Part shown: positions 10,851-18,944 of the stretch, piece after piece
Position numbering within the stretch: the first letter of the stretch is position 1
How the letters are laid out: each line of letters begins with the position of its first letter
From: CALMEC01 sp963777565
Lineage (GTDB): Bacteria > Actinomycetota > Thermoleophilia > Miltoncostaeales > Miltoncostaeaceae
Direction of reading: 5' to 3'
Assembly (NCBI GenBank): GCA_963777565.1
Contig: CAVZQZ010000006.1
Span: 372,001 to 436,000, forward strand
DNA length: 64,000 bases
Made by a program: the position numbers and the translations under genes
Notes under the pieces: model-generated
The model's database searches: none
Told to the model about the DNA's origin: nothing
Seen by the model: only the letters and a program-made list of their open reading frames with translations

Positions 10851-11906
10851 CTACGCGGCGGGTTTCAAGCTGGTTCGCTCCGCGAGGCCCCGCAGGAGGC
10901 CCAGGGCGTCGTCGAGGGTGGGCGCGGTGAGGAGCGCTTCGCGGTCCGCCGCGGCCACCGGCAGCCCGGCGAGATACCACGGATAGAACTTTCGCATATA
11001 GGCGCACGCACGGTTCGGGCCGAGAGCGGCCGCAACATCGCCGGCGAATCCGTGGACCTCGGCGACGATCTCGCGGAGCGACCGCGGAGTCGGCTCCCGA
11101 CCCTCCGCGATCTCGCCGTAGATCCACGGGTCGCCCAGTCCCGGTCGTCCGATCGCGACGGCCGTGACCCCCGAGTCGGCCATTACCCGGCGGCCCTCCG
11201 CCGCGCTGTCGATGTCGCCGCTGGCGATGACGGGGATCGACACCGCCTCGACGACCTCCGCCGTGTAGCGGTGGTCGGCACGTCCCGAGTACTCCTCCTG
11301 AGCGGTGCGGGGATGCACGAAGAGCGCAGCGGCCCCCGCCGCCTCGAACCGCTTCGCGGCGGTCACCGGGTCGGCGGTCGACGGGCTCACTCCCCGGCGC
11401 ATCTTGACGGTGACCGGGATGGCGACGGCGCGGACCATCGCTGCGACGATCTCCGCGCCACGCTCAGGCTCGATGAGCAGCGCCGCCCCTGCGCCGGTCT
11501 TGCAGACCTTGCGCACCGGGCACCCCATGTTGATGTCGACGATGTCCGCCCCGGCCGCCTCCACCGCGCGGGCGGCCTCCGCCATGGCAACGGGATCGGC
11601 GCCGAAGAGCTGGACCGCCACCGGCCGCTCGTCGTGGCGCATGTCGAGCATCGCCTGTGTGCGCTCGTTGCCGTGGACGATGCCGAAGCTCGCAACCATC
11701 TCCGACACAGCGAGCCCCGCACCGTGCCGGCGCGACTGGTGGCGGAACGCCCAGTTGGCGATCCCGGCGAGCGGCGCCTGCACGACGCGGTTGGGAATCG
11801 ACACGCCGCCGATCTCGAACGGCGCGGCAAGCGGCCATGGCCCGTCGAGCGGGCCGAGTTCCACGGTGTCACGCGCCGCGATGACGCGGTCCATGCGCTT
11901 CCTCAT
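10851..11906 (-). CDS. dus: tRNA-dihydrouridine synthase (DusB-type)
   Basis: A 351-residue FMN enzyme reducing uridines in the tRNA D-loop. ATG at 11906 overlaps the coaX stop by ATGA. Motifs: QAPLAGIANWAFRHQSRRHG at the barrel entrance, QLFGADP, the Dus signature DINMGCPVRKVCKTGAGAALL with the catalytic cysteine, VTVKMRRG, FVHPRTAQEEYSGRADH, VIASGDIDSAAEGRRVM and AIGRPGLGDPWIY for phosphate binding. The C-terminal helical tRNA-binding domain includes NRACAYMRKFYPWYL. It forms an operon with coaX and the DUF2469 gene. Confidence 0.93.
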   Translation of the reverse strand: MRKRMDRVIAARDTVELGPLDGPWPLAAPFEIGGVSIPNRVVQAPLAGIANWAFRHQSRRHGAGLAVSEMVASFGIVHGNERTQAMLDMRHDERPVAVQLFGADPVAMAEAARAVEAAGADIVDINMGCPVRKVCKTGAGAALLIEPERGAEIVAAMVRAVAIPVTVKMRRGVSPSTADPVTAAKRFEAAGAAALFVHPRTAQEEYSGRADHRYTAEVVEAVSIPVIASGDIDSAAEGRRVMADSGVTAVAIGRPGLGDPWIYGEIAEGREPTPRSLREIVAEVHGFAGDVAAALGPNRACAYMRKFYPWYLAGLPVAAADREALLTAPTLDDALGLLRGLAERTSLKPAA

Positions 11907-12688
11907 CGGCCCGCCTTCGCCGCGTTCTGCTCGTACACGAGCCGCAGCCCGTCGAGCGTGAGCGTCGGATCGTGGGCGTCGATCTGCACCGACAGCGGGA
12001 CGATGAGCTCGGACAGGCCGCCGGTGGCGACGACCACGGCCCCCTCCCCGATCTCCTCCTTGAGCCGCACCACCAGCCCGTCGACCATCGCGACGGTGCC
12101 GTAGAGGATGCCGGACTGCAGGGCGGCGACGGTGGACTTGCCGACCGCCGACGCCGGCTCGACGAACTCGACCTTGAGGAGCCGGGCCGCCCGGCTCGTG
12201 AGCGCCTCCACGGAGACTTCGATGCCCGGGGTGATCGCTCCGCCGAGGTACTCCCCCGACGCGGACACGCAGTCGAAGTTCGTGGCCGTGCCGAAGTCGA
12301 CGACGATGCACGGGCCGCCGTAGCGGCGGAACGCGGCGACGCTGTTGACGATGCGGTCGGCGCCGACCTCGTGCGGGTTGTCGATCGCGATCGGCATGCC
12401 GGTGCGCACGCCGGGACCGATCACGAGCGCGGGGGTGTCGAGGTACCGGGCAGCGAGGTCGCGGTAGCCGGTGGTGAGGGCGGGCACGACCGACGACACG
12501 ACCATGTCACCGACGTCGGCGAGGCTGCTGCCGCGCAAGCGCAACATGGCGTCGTGCTCCGCGGCGAGTTCGTCGAGCGTGGCCGTTCGGACCGTCGAGG
12601 TGCGCCAGCGGTGGATCAGCTCCAGGCCGTGGAAGACCCCGGCCACGGTCTGGGTGTTGCCCACGTCGATCGCGAGGAGCACGGCCAC
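11903..12688 (-). CDS. coaX: Type III pantothenate kinase
   Basis: A 261-residue ASKHA-fold kinase catalysing the first step of coenzyme A synthesis. GTG at 12688 abuts the stop of the DUF2469 gene. Motifs: LLAIDVGNTQTVAGVF (phosphate 1), RTSTVRTATLDE, GPGVRTGMPI, DNPHEVGADRIVN with the catalytic aspartate, CIVVDFGTATNFDCVSASGEYLGGAITPG (phosphate 2), and VVATGGLSELI (adenosine motif). Type III enzymes are usually not inhibited by CoA and need a monovalent cation. It is translationally linked to dus on one side and DUF2469 on the other. Confidence 0.95.
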   Translation of the reverse strand: MAVLLAIDVGNTQTVAGVFHGLELIHRWRTSTVRTATLDELAAEHDAMLRLRGSSLADVGDMVVSSVVPALTTGYRDLAARYLDTPALVIGPGVRTGMPIAIDNPHEVGADRIVNSVAAFRRYGGPCIVVDFGTATNFDCVSASGEYLGGAITPGIEVSVEALTSRAARLLKVEFVEPASAVGKSTVAALQSGILYGTVAMVDGLVVRLKEEIGEGAVVVATGGLSELIVPLSVQIDAHDPTLTLDGLRLVYEQNAAKAGR

Positions 12689-13006
12689 CTACCGCCCGGT
12701 GTCCGTCAGCTTGTCGGCGTCGGTCTTGAGGATCTCGATGGTGACGTCCTGCGAGGTGTTGACCTCGACGCGCGGGATGATCCGCGTGGGGCGGTTCTTG
12801 TCCCAGACCCACACGTCTTCCATCACGATGCGGAACATCGGGTAGGACGGCTGGACGTCGAGGTGGCGCTCGACGATGTTGCACAGGTACGTCGCCTCCT
12901 GCGTCAGGACGCAGTAGCGAAACAGGGGGAAGACGTCGTTGTACTCGCGCTTCAGGCGAAGCTCGAGCTCGGCGTCGTACTCCTCAAGCTCGTCGGCGTG
13001 CGACAT
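12689..13006 (-). CDS. DUF2469 family protein
   Basis: A 105-residue protein; ATG at 13006 follows CGGAGAG. It resembles actinobacterial DUF2469 proteins: an N-terminal helix ELEEYDAELELRLKREYNDVFPLFRYCV, YLCNIVERHLDVQP, and MEDVWVWDKNRPTRIIPRVEVNTSQDVTIEIL, which parallels the AWVWD-x2-RPARF motif. No biochemical function is known. It heads the leftward unit DUF2469-coaX-dus. The 213-bp gap to divergent efeU must hold both promoters. Confidence 0.75.
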   Translation of the reverse strand: MSHADELEEYDAELELRLKREYNDVFPLFRYCVLTQEATYLCNIVERHLDVQPSYPMFRIVMEDVWVWDKNRPTRIIPRVEVNTSQDVTIEILKTDADKLTDTGR

Positions 13007-13219
13007 CGGCTCTCCGCGGCAAAGGTGCGCCCGGTCCACCCGGGGCGCCCGTTCAAGGCAGCGCAGTGTAGCTCAGGGCAGCAACGACGCGACGAACGTC
13101 ACCCGGCTCTAACGGTAACTGTCGTTGTATTTAACCGGCCCGGCGCGGTAGGGTGGCGGCGATCCTTCTCCACCGTGTATGGGTAGCCTTATTTCCACGA
13201 CTCCCCGGAGCCGCACCTG

Positions 13220-14074
13220 ATGCTTGAGACCTTCGTCATCGGACTCCGCGAAGGCGTCGAGGCGTCGCTGATCATCGGCATCGTCGCGGCGTTCCTACTC
13301 CAGCAGGGTGGACGACGGGCGCTGCGCCCGATGTGGGCCGGCGTTGGCGGTGCCGTCGCGCTGTGCCTGGGCGTGGCCATCGCGTTGCAACTCGTCAGCC
13401 GGAGCCTGCCGGAGCGCCAGCAGGAGGGGCTCGAGACCATCGTCACCGCCGTCGCCGTGGGGATGGTCACGTTCATGATCATCTGGATGCGCCGCCATGC
13501 CCACCAGCTCCCGGGTCAGCTCCGCGCGAGCGCCGGCACCGCCCTCGCGCGGGGCTCGGTGTGGGCCCTGGTGGCAATGGCGTTCTTCGCGGTGCTCCGT
13601 GAGGGCTTCGAGACGTCGGTGTTCCTGCTCGCCGCCTTCCAGTCATCGGAGAGCCCGGTGACCGCGACCGCGGGGGCGCTGCTCGGCATCGGGGTCGCCG
13701 TCGGCCTCGGATGGGGCATCTACCGCGGGGGCACGCGACTCGACCTGGCTCGCTTCTTCCGGGTCACTGCGATCGCGCTGGTGCTCGTGGCGAGCGGCCT
13801 CGTCGCGATGTCGCTCCACACGGCATCCGAAACCGGCTGGATCGACTTCGGCCAGGCGGAGGCGCTCAACCTGAGCTGGCTCGTGCAGCCCGGCACGGTG
13901 GTGAGCTCCCTCGTCACCGGGATGCTCGGGTTGCGGGCCCGGCCCACCGTGATCGAGGTCTCCGGCTGGCTCGTCTACGCGGTGCCGGTGCTGCTCTACG
14001 TGCTCTGGCCGCGCAGCGCGCGCCGCCGCGCCCGCACCTCGGCCGCCGAGGTCGGCGCGGCTTCGGCCGTCTGA
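13220..14074 (+). CDS. efeU: FTR1-family iron permease
   Basis: A 284-residue polytopic membrane protein with about seven helices. Both diagnostic REXXE-type motifs are visible: LREGVEASLIIG near residue 10 and VLREGFETSVFLLAA near residue 130. These glutamates bind iron in Ftr1p/EfeU permeases. No EfeO or EfeB gene follows, so it is a single-component version. It converges on the fur-dps operon with only 10 bp between stops, so iron control is plausible. ATG at 13220 follows CCGGAG. I see no clear Fur or DtxR box upstream. Confidence 0.9.
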   Translation: MLETFVIGLREGVEASLIIGIVAAFLLQQGGRRALRPMWAGVGGAVALCLGVAIALQLVSRSLPERQQEGLETIVTAVAVGMVTFMIIWMRRHAHQLPGQLRASAGTALARGSVWALVAMAFFAVLREGFETSVFLLAAFQSSESPVTATAGALLGIGVAVGLGWGIYRGGTRLDLARFFRVTAIALVLVASGLVAMSLHTASETGWIDFGQAEALNLSWLVQPGTVVSSLVTGMLGLRARPTVIEVSGWLVYAVPVLLYVLWPRSARRRARTSAAEVGAASAV

Positions 14075-14084
14075 CCGACGCGCG

Positions 14085-14504
14085 TCAGGCCGCGCAGGCC
14101 GCGCAGGCCGCGCAGCGGCCGTGGAACGTCACCTCGGCGCGGTCGACCTGCACGCCGGGAAGGTCAGGGTGCAGGCACGGCCGCCGGCCGCGCACGCAAG
14201 GAACGTCCACGATGGTGCCGCAATCGGTGCAGACCAGGTGGTGGTGCCAGGATGCTGCCGCCTCGAAGAGCTCGCGGCCCGGCCCGACCTCGGCGATGAG
14301 CACCAGGCCCGCCCCCGCAAGGTCGCCGAGCACGTTGTAGACGGTGGAGCGCGGAAGCGGCTGGCCCCTCGCTCCCAAGAGCGCAACGAGGTCGTCGGCC
14401 GAGCGGTGGCCGCCGACCTCCTCCAGCAGCCCCATCACGGCGAGGCGCGGCCGGGTCGCACGGAGCCCGGCCGTCCGCAGCCGCTCCTCGGCGGCAATGG
14501 TCAC
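14085..14504 (-). CDS. Fur-family metal-responsive repressor
   Basis: A 139-residue regulator; GTG at 14504 overlaps the dps stop by GTGA. The winged helix includes LRATRPRLAVMGLLEEVGGHRSADDLVALL and the recognition helix in LPRSTVYNVLGDLAGAGLV. The metal/dimer domain has SWHHHLVCTDCGTIVDV with histidines and the first CxxC, then FHGRCAACAACAA with the second cysteine pair. It could be Fur, PerR or Zur. Linkage to dps and proximity to efeU favour iron or peroxide sensing. The tail is a run of Cys-Ala-Ala encoded by a 9-bp tandem repeat (14089-14116), adding an extra cysteine. Confidence 0.9.
   Translation of the reverse strand: MTIAAEERLRTAGLRATRPRLAVMGLLEEVGGHRSADDLVALLGARGQPLPRSTVYNVLGDLAGAGLVLIAEVGPGRELFEAAASWHHHLVCTDCGTIVDVPCVRGRRPCLHPDLPGVQVDRAEVTFHGRCAACAACAA
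14089..14116. repeat. 9-bp tandem repeat encoding the Fur C-terminus
   Basis: The unit CAGGCCGCG is repeated about three times inside the end of the fur-family gene, producing CAACAACAA. Such a repeat can gain or lose units by slippage without shifting the frame. Confidence 0.8.
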
Positions 14505-14962
14505 GCCGCCCGGCTCCTGAGCATCCACAGCCGCTTCTCCAGGCCGCTCAACGCCCCGATGACGAGGTCCTGACTGACGAGGTCGCGCTCCAGCGCCTCG
14601 CGTCTCCCGCGCCCCGCGGCCACCACCGCCTCCACGCCGTCGGCGATCGTCGATGCAGCATCGAGGTCGCGTACGAAGCCGGCCGGGGAACCGCCCACGG
14701 CACCGGCGTTCGCGACGGTCTGGGCCCGACCGTCCGCGGCGTGACCCGCGGTTACGATGCGCTCGGCGACCTCCTCGATCCAGCCGTCCAGCTCGCCCGC
14801 GAGCTCGCCGCGCTGGATGTCACGGAAGTGGACGCCCTGAAGGTTCCAGTGCGCCTGTTTCACGTCGAGACGCAATGCGAGCAGGTTCTCGAGCAGCGGT
14901 TGCAGGTGCTCGGACGCCAGCGCTCCCCGGATTCGGGCGTCGTCGATGGTCGTGGTGCTCAT
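14501..14962 (-). CDS. dps: Dps-family ferritin-like DNA-protection protein
   Basis: A 153-residue four-helix protein. The Dps ferroxidase signature is present: LRLDVKQAHWNLQGVHFRDIQ, then ELDGWIEEVAERIVTAGHAADGRA, giving the histidine on helix A and aspartate/glutamate on helix B at the subunit interface. Dps dodecamers oxidise Fe(II) with peroxide, store iron and bind DNA. The N-terminal tail is short with few lysines, so DNA binding is uncertain. It is the first gene of a dps-fur operon, and its promoter carries paired palindromes (14981-15021). Confidence 0.92.
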   Translation of the reverse strand: MSTTTIDDARIRGALASEHLQPLLENLLALRLDVKQAHWNLQGVHFRDIQRGELAGELDGWIEEVAERIVTAGHAADGRAQTVANAGAVGGSPAGFVRDLDAASTIADGVEAVVAAGRGRREALERDLVSQDLVIGALSGLEKRLWMLRSRAA

Positions 14963-14980
14963 CGTTGCTCCGCTCAGCGA

Positions 14981-15021
14981 ATTGGACGTCGTCCAGTCTA
15001 GCTGATTGGATGCTGTCCAAT
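14981..15021. promoter_or_regulatory. Two tandem palindromes, probable operators of dps-fur
   Basis: Upstream of dps, 19-59 bp before its ATG, are two 17-bp sites with 6-5-6 symmetry. The site at 14981-14997 is ATTGGA-N5-TCCAGT (one mismatch). The site at 15005-15021 is ATTGGA-N5-TCCAAT (perfect). Their centres lie 24 bp apart, a little over two helical turns, so dimers could bind on one DNA face. The layout resembles the 5-5-5 boxes of Fur-family regulators such as Nur. Autoregulation by the downstream Fur-family protein is inferred. Confidence 0.65.
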
Positions 15022-15533
15022 CAGTGCGAGGCGCCTCTGGACGCCATCAACGCGAAGGAGGTTGCCTGCACGGGCTGGTCCGCGGGGTCCAGCGCGTCCG
15101 CGAGGTCGCGCAGGAGCGCGCCCCCCGGCAGCGCGAGGTCGGGATCGAGGTCCAGGAGCGGCACCATCGCGAACCGGCGCTCCGCGAGCCGCGGGTGGGG
15201 CACCTGCAGGGCGTCGTCCGTCCACGTGCCGCCCTCCCAGATCAGGATGTCGAGGTCGATCGCGCGCGGTCCGAACCTGCGGCCGGGCTCGCGCCCGAGG
15301 GCCCGCTCGATCCGCTTGAGCGCGCCGAGCAGCTCGGGAGGGTCGAGCCGGGACGCCACGCGACAGGCCGCATTGAGAAACGACGGCTGGTCTTCCAGGT
15401 CGCGCGGTGCGGTCTCGTAGACGGCGCTCACCCGTTCCACCCGGACGCCCGCCGCGCCAAGCGCGTCGATCGCGGCCTGCAGTGCCGCGCCCCGGTCGCC
15501 GAGGTTCACGCCGAGACCGAGCCAGTACCTCAG
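15021..15533 (-). CDS. folK: HPPK (6-hydroxymethyl-dihydropterin pyrophosphokinase), probable CTG start
   Basis: The protein transfers pyrophosphate from ATP to 6-hydroxymethyl-dihydropterin in folate synthesis. Motifs: YWLGLGVNLGDRGAALQAAIDAL, SAVYETAP, QPSFLNAACRV, GREPGRRFGPRAIDLDILIW with the metal-binding DLD, and VPHPRLAERRFAMVPLLDLDPDL. No ATG, GTG or TTG precedes the first beta strand. CTG at 15533 overlaps the folB TGA by three bases, giving 170 residues, the normal size. The only GTG nearby falls inside strand 1. Function is secure; the start is inferred. Confidence 0.92.
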   Translation of the reverse strand: MRYWLGLGVNLGDRGAALQAAIDALGAAGVRVERVSAVYETAPRDLEDQPSFLNAACRVASRLDPPELLGALKRIERALGREPGRRFGPRAIDLDILIWEGGTWTDDALQVPHPRLAERRFAMVPLLDLDPDLALPGGALLRDLADALDPADQPVQATSFALMASRGASH

Positions 15534-15895
15534 CGCGGGCGCCTCAGGGTCACGGCGGTCTCGGTGACCGGCCGGGCGAGGACGACCTCGGGCTTTCTCA
15601 CCCTCACGAGCACCTCGAGCACGCGCGGCTCCGCCATCACGCGGTCGGCGACCAGGGCGGCGAGATGCTCCAGGAGCGACACCGGCGGGCCTTCCACGAT
15701 CCCGGCGACGGCCTCCGTGATGGCCTCGTAGTCGACCGTGTCGGCGAGGTGATCGGTCCGGGTCGCCGAGGTCTCGATGAGCGTCATCTCGAGGTCGACG
15801 ACGAACCGTTGCCCGTTCGTGCGCTCCTCGGGGAAGACCCCGTGATAGCCGTAGCACTCGAGCCCCGTGACCGCCACCATGACCGAATCGCTCAT
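15530..15895 (-). CDS. folB: Dihydroneopterin aldolase
   Basis: A 121-residue protein. It shows VAVTGLECYGYHGVFPEERTNGQRFVVDLEMTL with the YGYHG substrate loop, TDHLADTVDYEAI, and VSLLEHLAALVADRVM carrying the catalytic region. Then comes the final strand VRVRKPEVVLARPVTETAVTL. FolB cleaves dihydroneopterin to 6-hydroxymethyl-dihydropterin and glycolaldehyde, feeding FolK. Its ATG overlaps the folP stop by four bases, and its stop overlaps folK, so the three are translationally coupled. Confidence 0.96.
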   Translation of the reverse strand: MSDSVMVAVTGLECYGYHGVFPEERTNGQRFVVDLEMTLIETSATRTDHLADTVDYEAITEAVAGIVEGPPVSLLEHLAALVADRVMAEPRVLEVLVRVRKPEVVLARPVTETAVTLRRPR

Positions 15896-16713
15896 TCGTC
15901 GCTCCTCAACGCCTGCCAGACGCGGAGGGCGTCGGCCGTGTCGCGCACATCATGCACGCGCAGGACGGCGGCGCCCTGGTCGACCGCCAGCAGGCCGGCG
16001 GCGAGCGAGCCGGCCGCCCGCTCGTCGACCGCGCGGCCGAGCAGGGCGCCGAACATGCTCTTGCGCGATACGCCCACCACGATCGGGCGCCCGATCGCCG
16101 CGAGGGTCCGCAGGCCGCGAAGGAGCGCGAGGTTGTCCTCCAACCGCTTGCCGAACCCGATCCCCGGGTCGAGCAGGACCCGGTCCTCCCGGACGCCGGC
16201 CCGCACCGCAGCATCGAGACGCGTCTCCAGGAACGCCCGCACCTCGTCGACCACGTTGTCGTACCGCGGCGCCTCCTGCATGGTGCGCGGCTCGCCCAGC
16301 ATGTGCACAAGGCACACCGCGGCGTCGTGCTCGGCCGCCAGCGGCAGCAGGCCCGCGTCGCCGCGCCCGGCCGTGACGTCGTTCACCAGGACCGCCCCCG
16401 CCCGGAGCGCCGCGGCGGCCACTGACGCCTTCGACGTGTCGATCGAGATGGCCATGGCCGCCGGCTCCGGCGCGCCAATTGGCGCCCGCGGCACGCCAAG
16501 TGGCGCGAGCGCCGCGAAGACCGGGGCCAGGCGGCGGAGCTCCTCGTCGGCGTCGACGGGGGCGGAGCCCGGACGGGTGCTCTCGGCCCCGACGTCGCAG
16601 ATCGCGGCGCCCTCGGCGGCGATCTCGTGGAGGCGGGCGACGGCGCGGGACGCGTCAATGAAGTCGCCGCCGTCCGAGAACGAGTCGGGCGTGACGTTGA
16701 GGACCCCCATCAC
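15892..16713 (-). CDS. folP: Dihydropteroate synthase
   Basis: A TIM-barrel enzyme joining p-aminobenzoate to the pterin pyrophosphate. Motifs: MGVLNVTPDSFSDGGDF at strand 1, CDVGAESTRPGSAPVD in loop 2, VNDVTAGRGD, VCLVHMLGEPRTMQ, DPGIGFGKRLEDNLALLRGL and VLRVHDVRDTADALRVW at the end. GTG at 16713 gives 273 residues but starts directly at strand 1. An in-frame CTG about 33 bp upstream would add LIDPLAWLTPPS, closer to the family N-terminus. It leads the folP-folB-folK operon. folE is not here. Confidence 0.95.
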   Translation of the reverse strand: MMGVLNVTPDSFSDGGDFIDASRAVARLHEIAAEGAAICDVGAESTRPGSAPVDADEELRRLAPVFAALAPLGVPRAPIGAPEPAAMAISIDTSKASVAAAALRAGAVLVNDVTAGRGDAGLLPLAAEHDAAVCLVHMLGEPRTMQEAPRYDNVVDEVRAFLETRLDAAVRAGVREDRVLLDPGIGFGKRLEDNLALLRGLRTLAAIGRPIVVGVSRKSMFGALLGRAVDERAAGSLAAGLLAVDQGAAVLRVHDVRDTADALRVWQALRSDE

Positions 16714-16883
16714 GCTCGGGGGAGTGAGCCAGGCGAGCGGGTCGATCAGCCGATCCTAATGCCATCGTGGAGCCGCGTCCGCAGGACACGGAAGGACTTC
16801 ATGGCCACGCGGCCCGGCCGCGCTTCGACCCGACGCGAACGGCCGGGGGTACGGAACCCCGCGGCGCCGGGCGCCGGCGGGGG

Positions 16884-18842
16884 CTAGCTCTCGGGGACGG
16901 GGGGGCCGGTGGTGGGCGGAAGCGTCGCGGGCTTGACCCGCTCTTCCTCGTTCAGCTCTCGCTCGGCCTCGGCGCGTGCCTGCGCCTCGCGTTCGTCCTT
17001 CGCGCGGAACACGTCGTCCTCGGCCTGTCCGTCGAGCAGCCCGAGGAACTCCTCGCGCTCGATCGTCTCGCGCCGCAGGAGGATCTCACTGAGGTTGTCG
17101 AGCTGCTCCCGGCGCTCCACGAGGATCGACCGGGCGCGCACATGGGCGGACTCGATGATGCGGCTGATCTCCGCGTCGATCTCGCGAGCCATCTCGTCGG
17201 AGTAGTCGGGCTCGCTGTGCATGTCGCGACCGAGGAACGGGGCGCCATGGTTGTGTCCGAGCACACGCGGACCGAGCTTGTCGCTCATGCCGAACCGCAT
17301 GGTCATCGACTTGGCGATCTGGGTGACGCGCTCCAAGTCGTTGGAGGCACCAGTGGTGATCTCGCCGAACACGATCTCCTCGGCGGACCGTCCGCCGAGC
17401 AGCATCGCCATCTGGTCCTCGAACTCCGCCTTGGTGGTGGTGAACTTGTCCTCCGTCGGCATCGCCACCGTGACGCCGAGGGCCTGGCCGCGCGCGATAA
17501 CCGAGATCTTGTGCACCGGGTTCGCGTTCGGCAGGAAGTGGCCGACCAGGGCGTGGCCCATCTCGTGGAACGCCGTGACCTTGCGCTCTTTCTCGGACAG
17601 GAGCCGCGACTTCTTCTCCGGGCCGGCGATGACCCGCATGATTCCCTCTTCGAGCTCGTCGCCACCGATGACCCGCTTGCCGTGACGGGCGGCGAGCAGG
17701 GCGGCCTCGTTGACGAGGTTCGCGAGGTCGGCGCCGGTGAAGCCGGGGGTCTGGCCGGCGAGCGCGTCGAGGTTGATGTTCTTCGCGAGCGGCTTGCCCT
17801 TGGTGTGCACGCGCAGGATCGCCTCGCGGCCGGTGCGGTCGGGGCGGTCGACGACGATCTGGCGGTCGAAGCGACCCGGCCGGAGCAGCGCGGGGTCGAG
17901 GATGTCGGGACGGTTCGTCGCGGCGATGAGGATGATGTTGTCCTTCGCCTCGAACCCGTCCATCTCGACGAGGAGCTGGTTGAGCGTCTGCTCCCGCTCG
18001 TCGTGGCCACCGCCGAGGCCGGCGCCGCGGTGACGCCCGACGGCGTCGATCTCGTCCATGAAGATGATGCACGGCGACGAGGCCTTGGCCTGCTCGAACA
18101 GGTCGCGCACCCGGGAGGCGCCGACCCCCACGAACATCTCGACGAAATCCGAACCGGAGATCGAGAAGAACGGGACGCCCGCCTCGCCGGCGACCGCCCG
18201 CGCGAGGAGCGTCTTGCCGGTGCCGGGAGGGCCGAAGAGCAGCACGCCCTTGGGGATGCGCGCGCCGAGGGCCTGGAACTTCTTCGGGTTCTCGAGGAAC
18301 TCCTTGATCTCGTGCAGCTCCTCGACGGCCTCGTCGGCGCCGGCGACGTCGCGGAACGTGATCTTGGGCGAGTCCACGGACATGCGTTTCGCGCGTGCCT
18401 TGCCGAAGCTCATTACCTTGGAGCCCCCGCCCTGCATCTGGTTCATCAGGAAGATCCAGATCAAGAAGATGAACACGAACGGCGCCAGCGCCAGGAGGAT
18501 GCTCCACCAGGTGGACCCTCCGGTCGCCTTGACCTCCTGGTCGATCGGCGTGCTCCGGGCTTCGTTGGACTTGTTGATCGCCGCCTGGATCTCGGGGAAG
18601 TCCTGGTCGACGTAGCCCGTCGTGAACTTGGTCTTGGTCCCTTCCTTGGTGTAGGTGATCTGGCTGCGGTTCTGATTGACCTGCAGCGACTGCACCTGGT
18701 TGTCCTGCAGCGCGGTGATGAAGTCGTCGTAGCCGGCCTTGGCCTTGTCGTTCCCGTTCGACAACACCAGCTTCTGCGCCACGAAGGCGAGAAGGATCAC
18801 GATGAGGATCGGGAACGCCGCGCTCTTGAGGAAGCGGTTCAG
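16884..18842 (-). CDS. ftsH: Membrane AAA+ metalloprotease FtsH, probable CTG start
   Basis: The protein has a periplasmic domain between two membrane helices (FPILIVILLAFVAQKLVL; WWSILLALAPFVFIFLIWIF). An AAA+ domain follows with GPPGTGKT, IIFMDEIDAVG and the second region of homology, then a zinc protease site FHEMGHALVG. The listed GTG at 18800 would start in the middle of the first membrane helix. CTG at 18842 gives LNRFLKSAAFPILI, matching FtsH N-termini, with AAGGA upstream and no ATG/GTG/TTG available. Length is then 652. FtsH degrades misfolded membrane proteins. It is followed leftward by the fol genes and preceded by hpt. Confidence 0.95.
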   Translation of the reverse strand: MNRFLKSAAFPILIVILLAFVAQKLVLSNGNDKAKAGYDDFITALQDNQVQSLQVNQNRSQITYTKEGTKTKFTTGYVDQDFPEIQAAINKSNEARSTPIDQEVKATGGSTWWSILLALAPFVFIFLIWIFLMNQMQGGGSKVMSFGKARAKRMSVDSPKITFRDVAGADEAVEELHEIKEFLENPKKFQALGARIPKGVLLFGPPGTGKTLLARAVAGEAGVPFFSISGSDFVEMFVGVGASRVRDLFEQAKASSPCIIFMDEIDAVGRHRGAGLGGGHDEREQTLNQLLVEMDGFEAKDNIILIAATNRPDILDPALLRPGRFDRQIVVDRPDRTGREAILRVHTKGKPLAKNINLDALAGQTPGFTGADLANLVNEAALLAARHGKRVIGGDELEEGIMRVIAGPEKKSRLLSEKERKVTAFHEMGHALVGHFLPNANPVHKISVIARGQALGVTVAMPTEDKFTTTKAEFEDQMAMLLGGRSAEEIVFGEITTGASNDLERVTQIAKSMTMRFGMSDKLGPRVLGHNHGAPFLGRDMHSEPDYSDEMAREIDAEISRIIESAHVRARSILVERREQLDNLSEILLRRETIEREEFLGLLDGQAEDDVFRAKDEREAQARAEAERELNEEERVKPATLPPTTGPPVPES

Positions 18843-18944
18843 GGGAGGTGATTCCTTACGGGGGAGACCTGACCTTGCCGAGAATAGCAGCGAACATCCG
18901 ACCGGCCGCCAGGGAGGGCGCCGTCGCCCCGCGCCAGGGTCGGA

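Noticed and set aside
13048..13219. Fur or DtxR/IdeR box upstream of efeU
   Set aside because: GGGTAGCCT near 13185 resembles half a DtxR box, but the second half is missing and the dps-type ATTGGA palindrome is absent.
14981..15021. CRISPR-like direct repeats near dps
   Set aside because: There are only two copies and each is a palindrome with 6-5-6 symmetry next to a promoter; no spacer-repeat array exists anywhere in the window.
16858..16884. Terminator hairpin after ftsH
   Set aside because: GC-rich self-complementary sequence overlaps the ftsH stop, but the pairing is imperfect and there is no T-run, so it may be composition alone.
16767..18851. Long forward-strand ORF (694 codons) opposite ftsH
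   Set aside because: It is an antisense shadow of ftsH; the reverse strand shows all FtsH motifs, and the forward translation is low-complexity Asp/Glu/Arg/Leu typical of GC-rich shadows.
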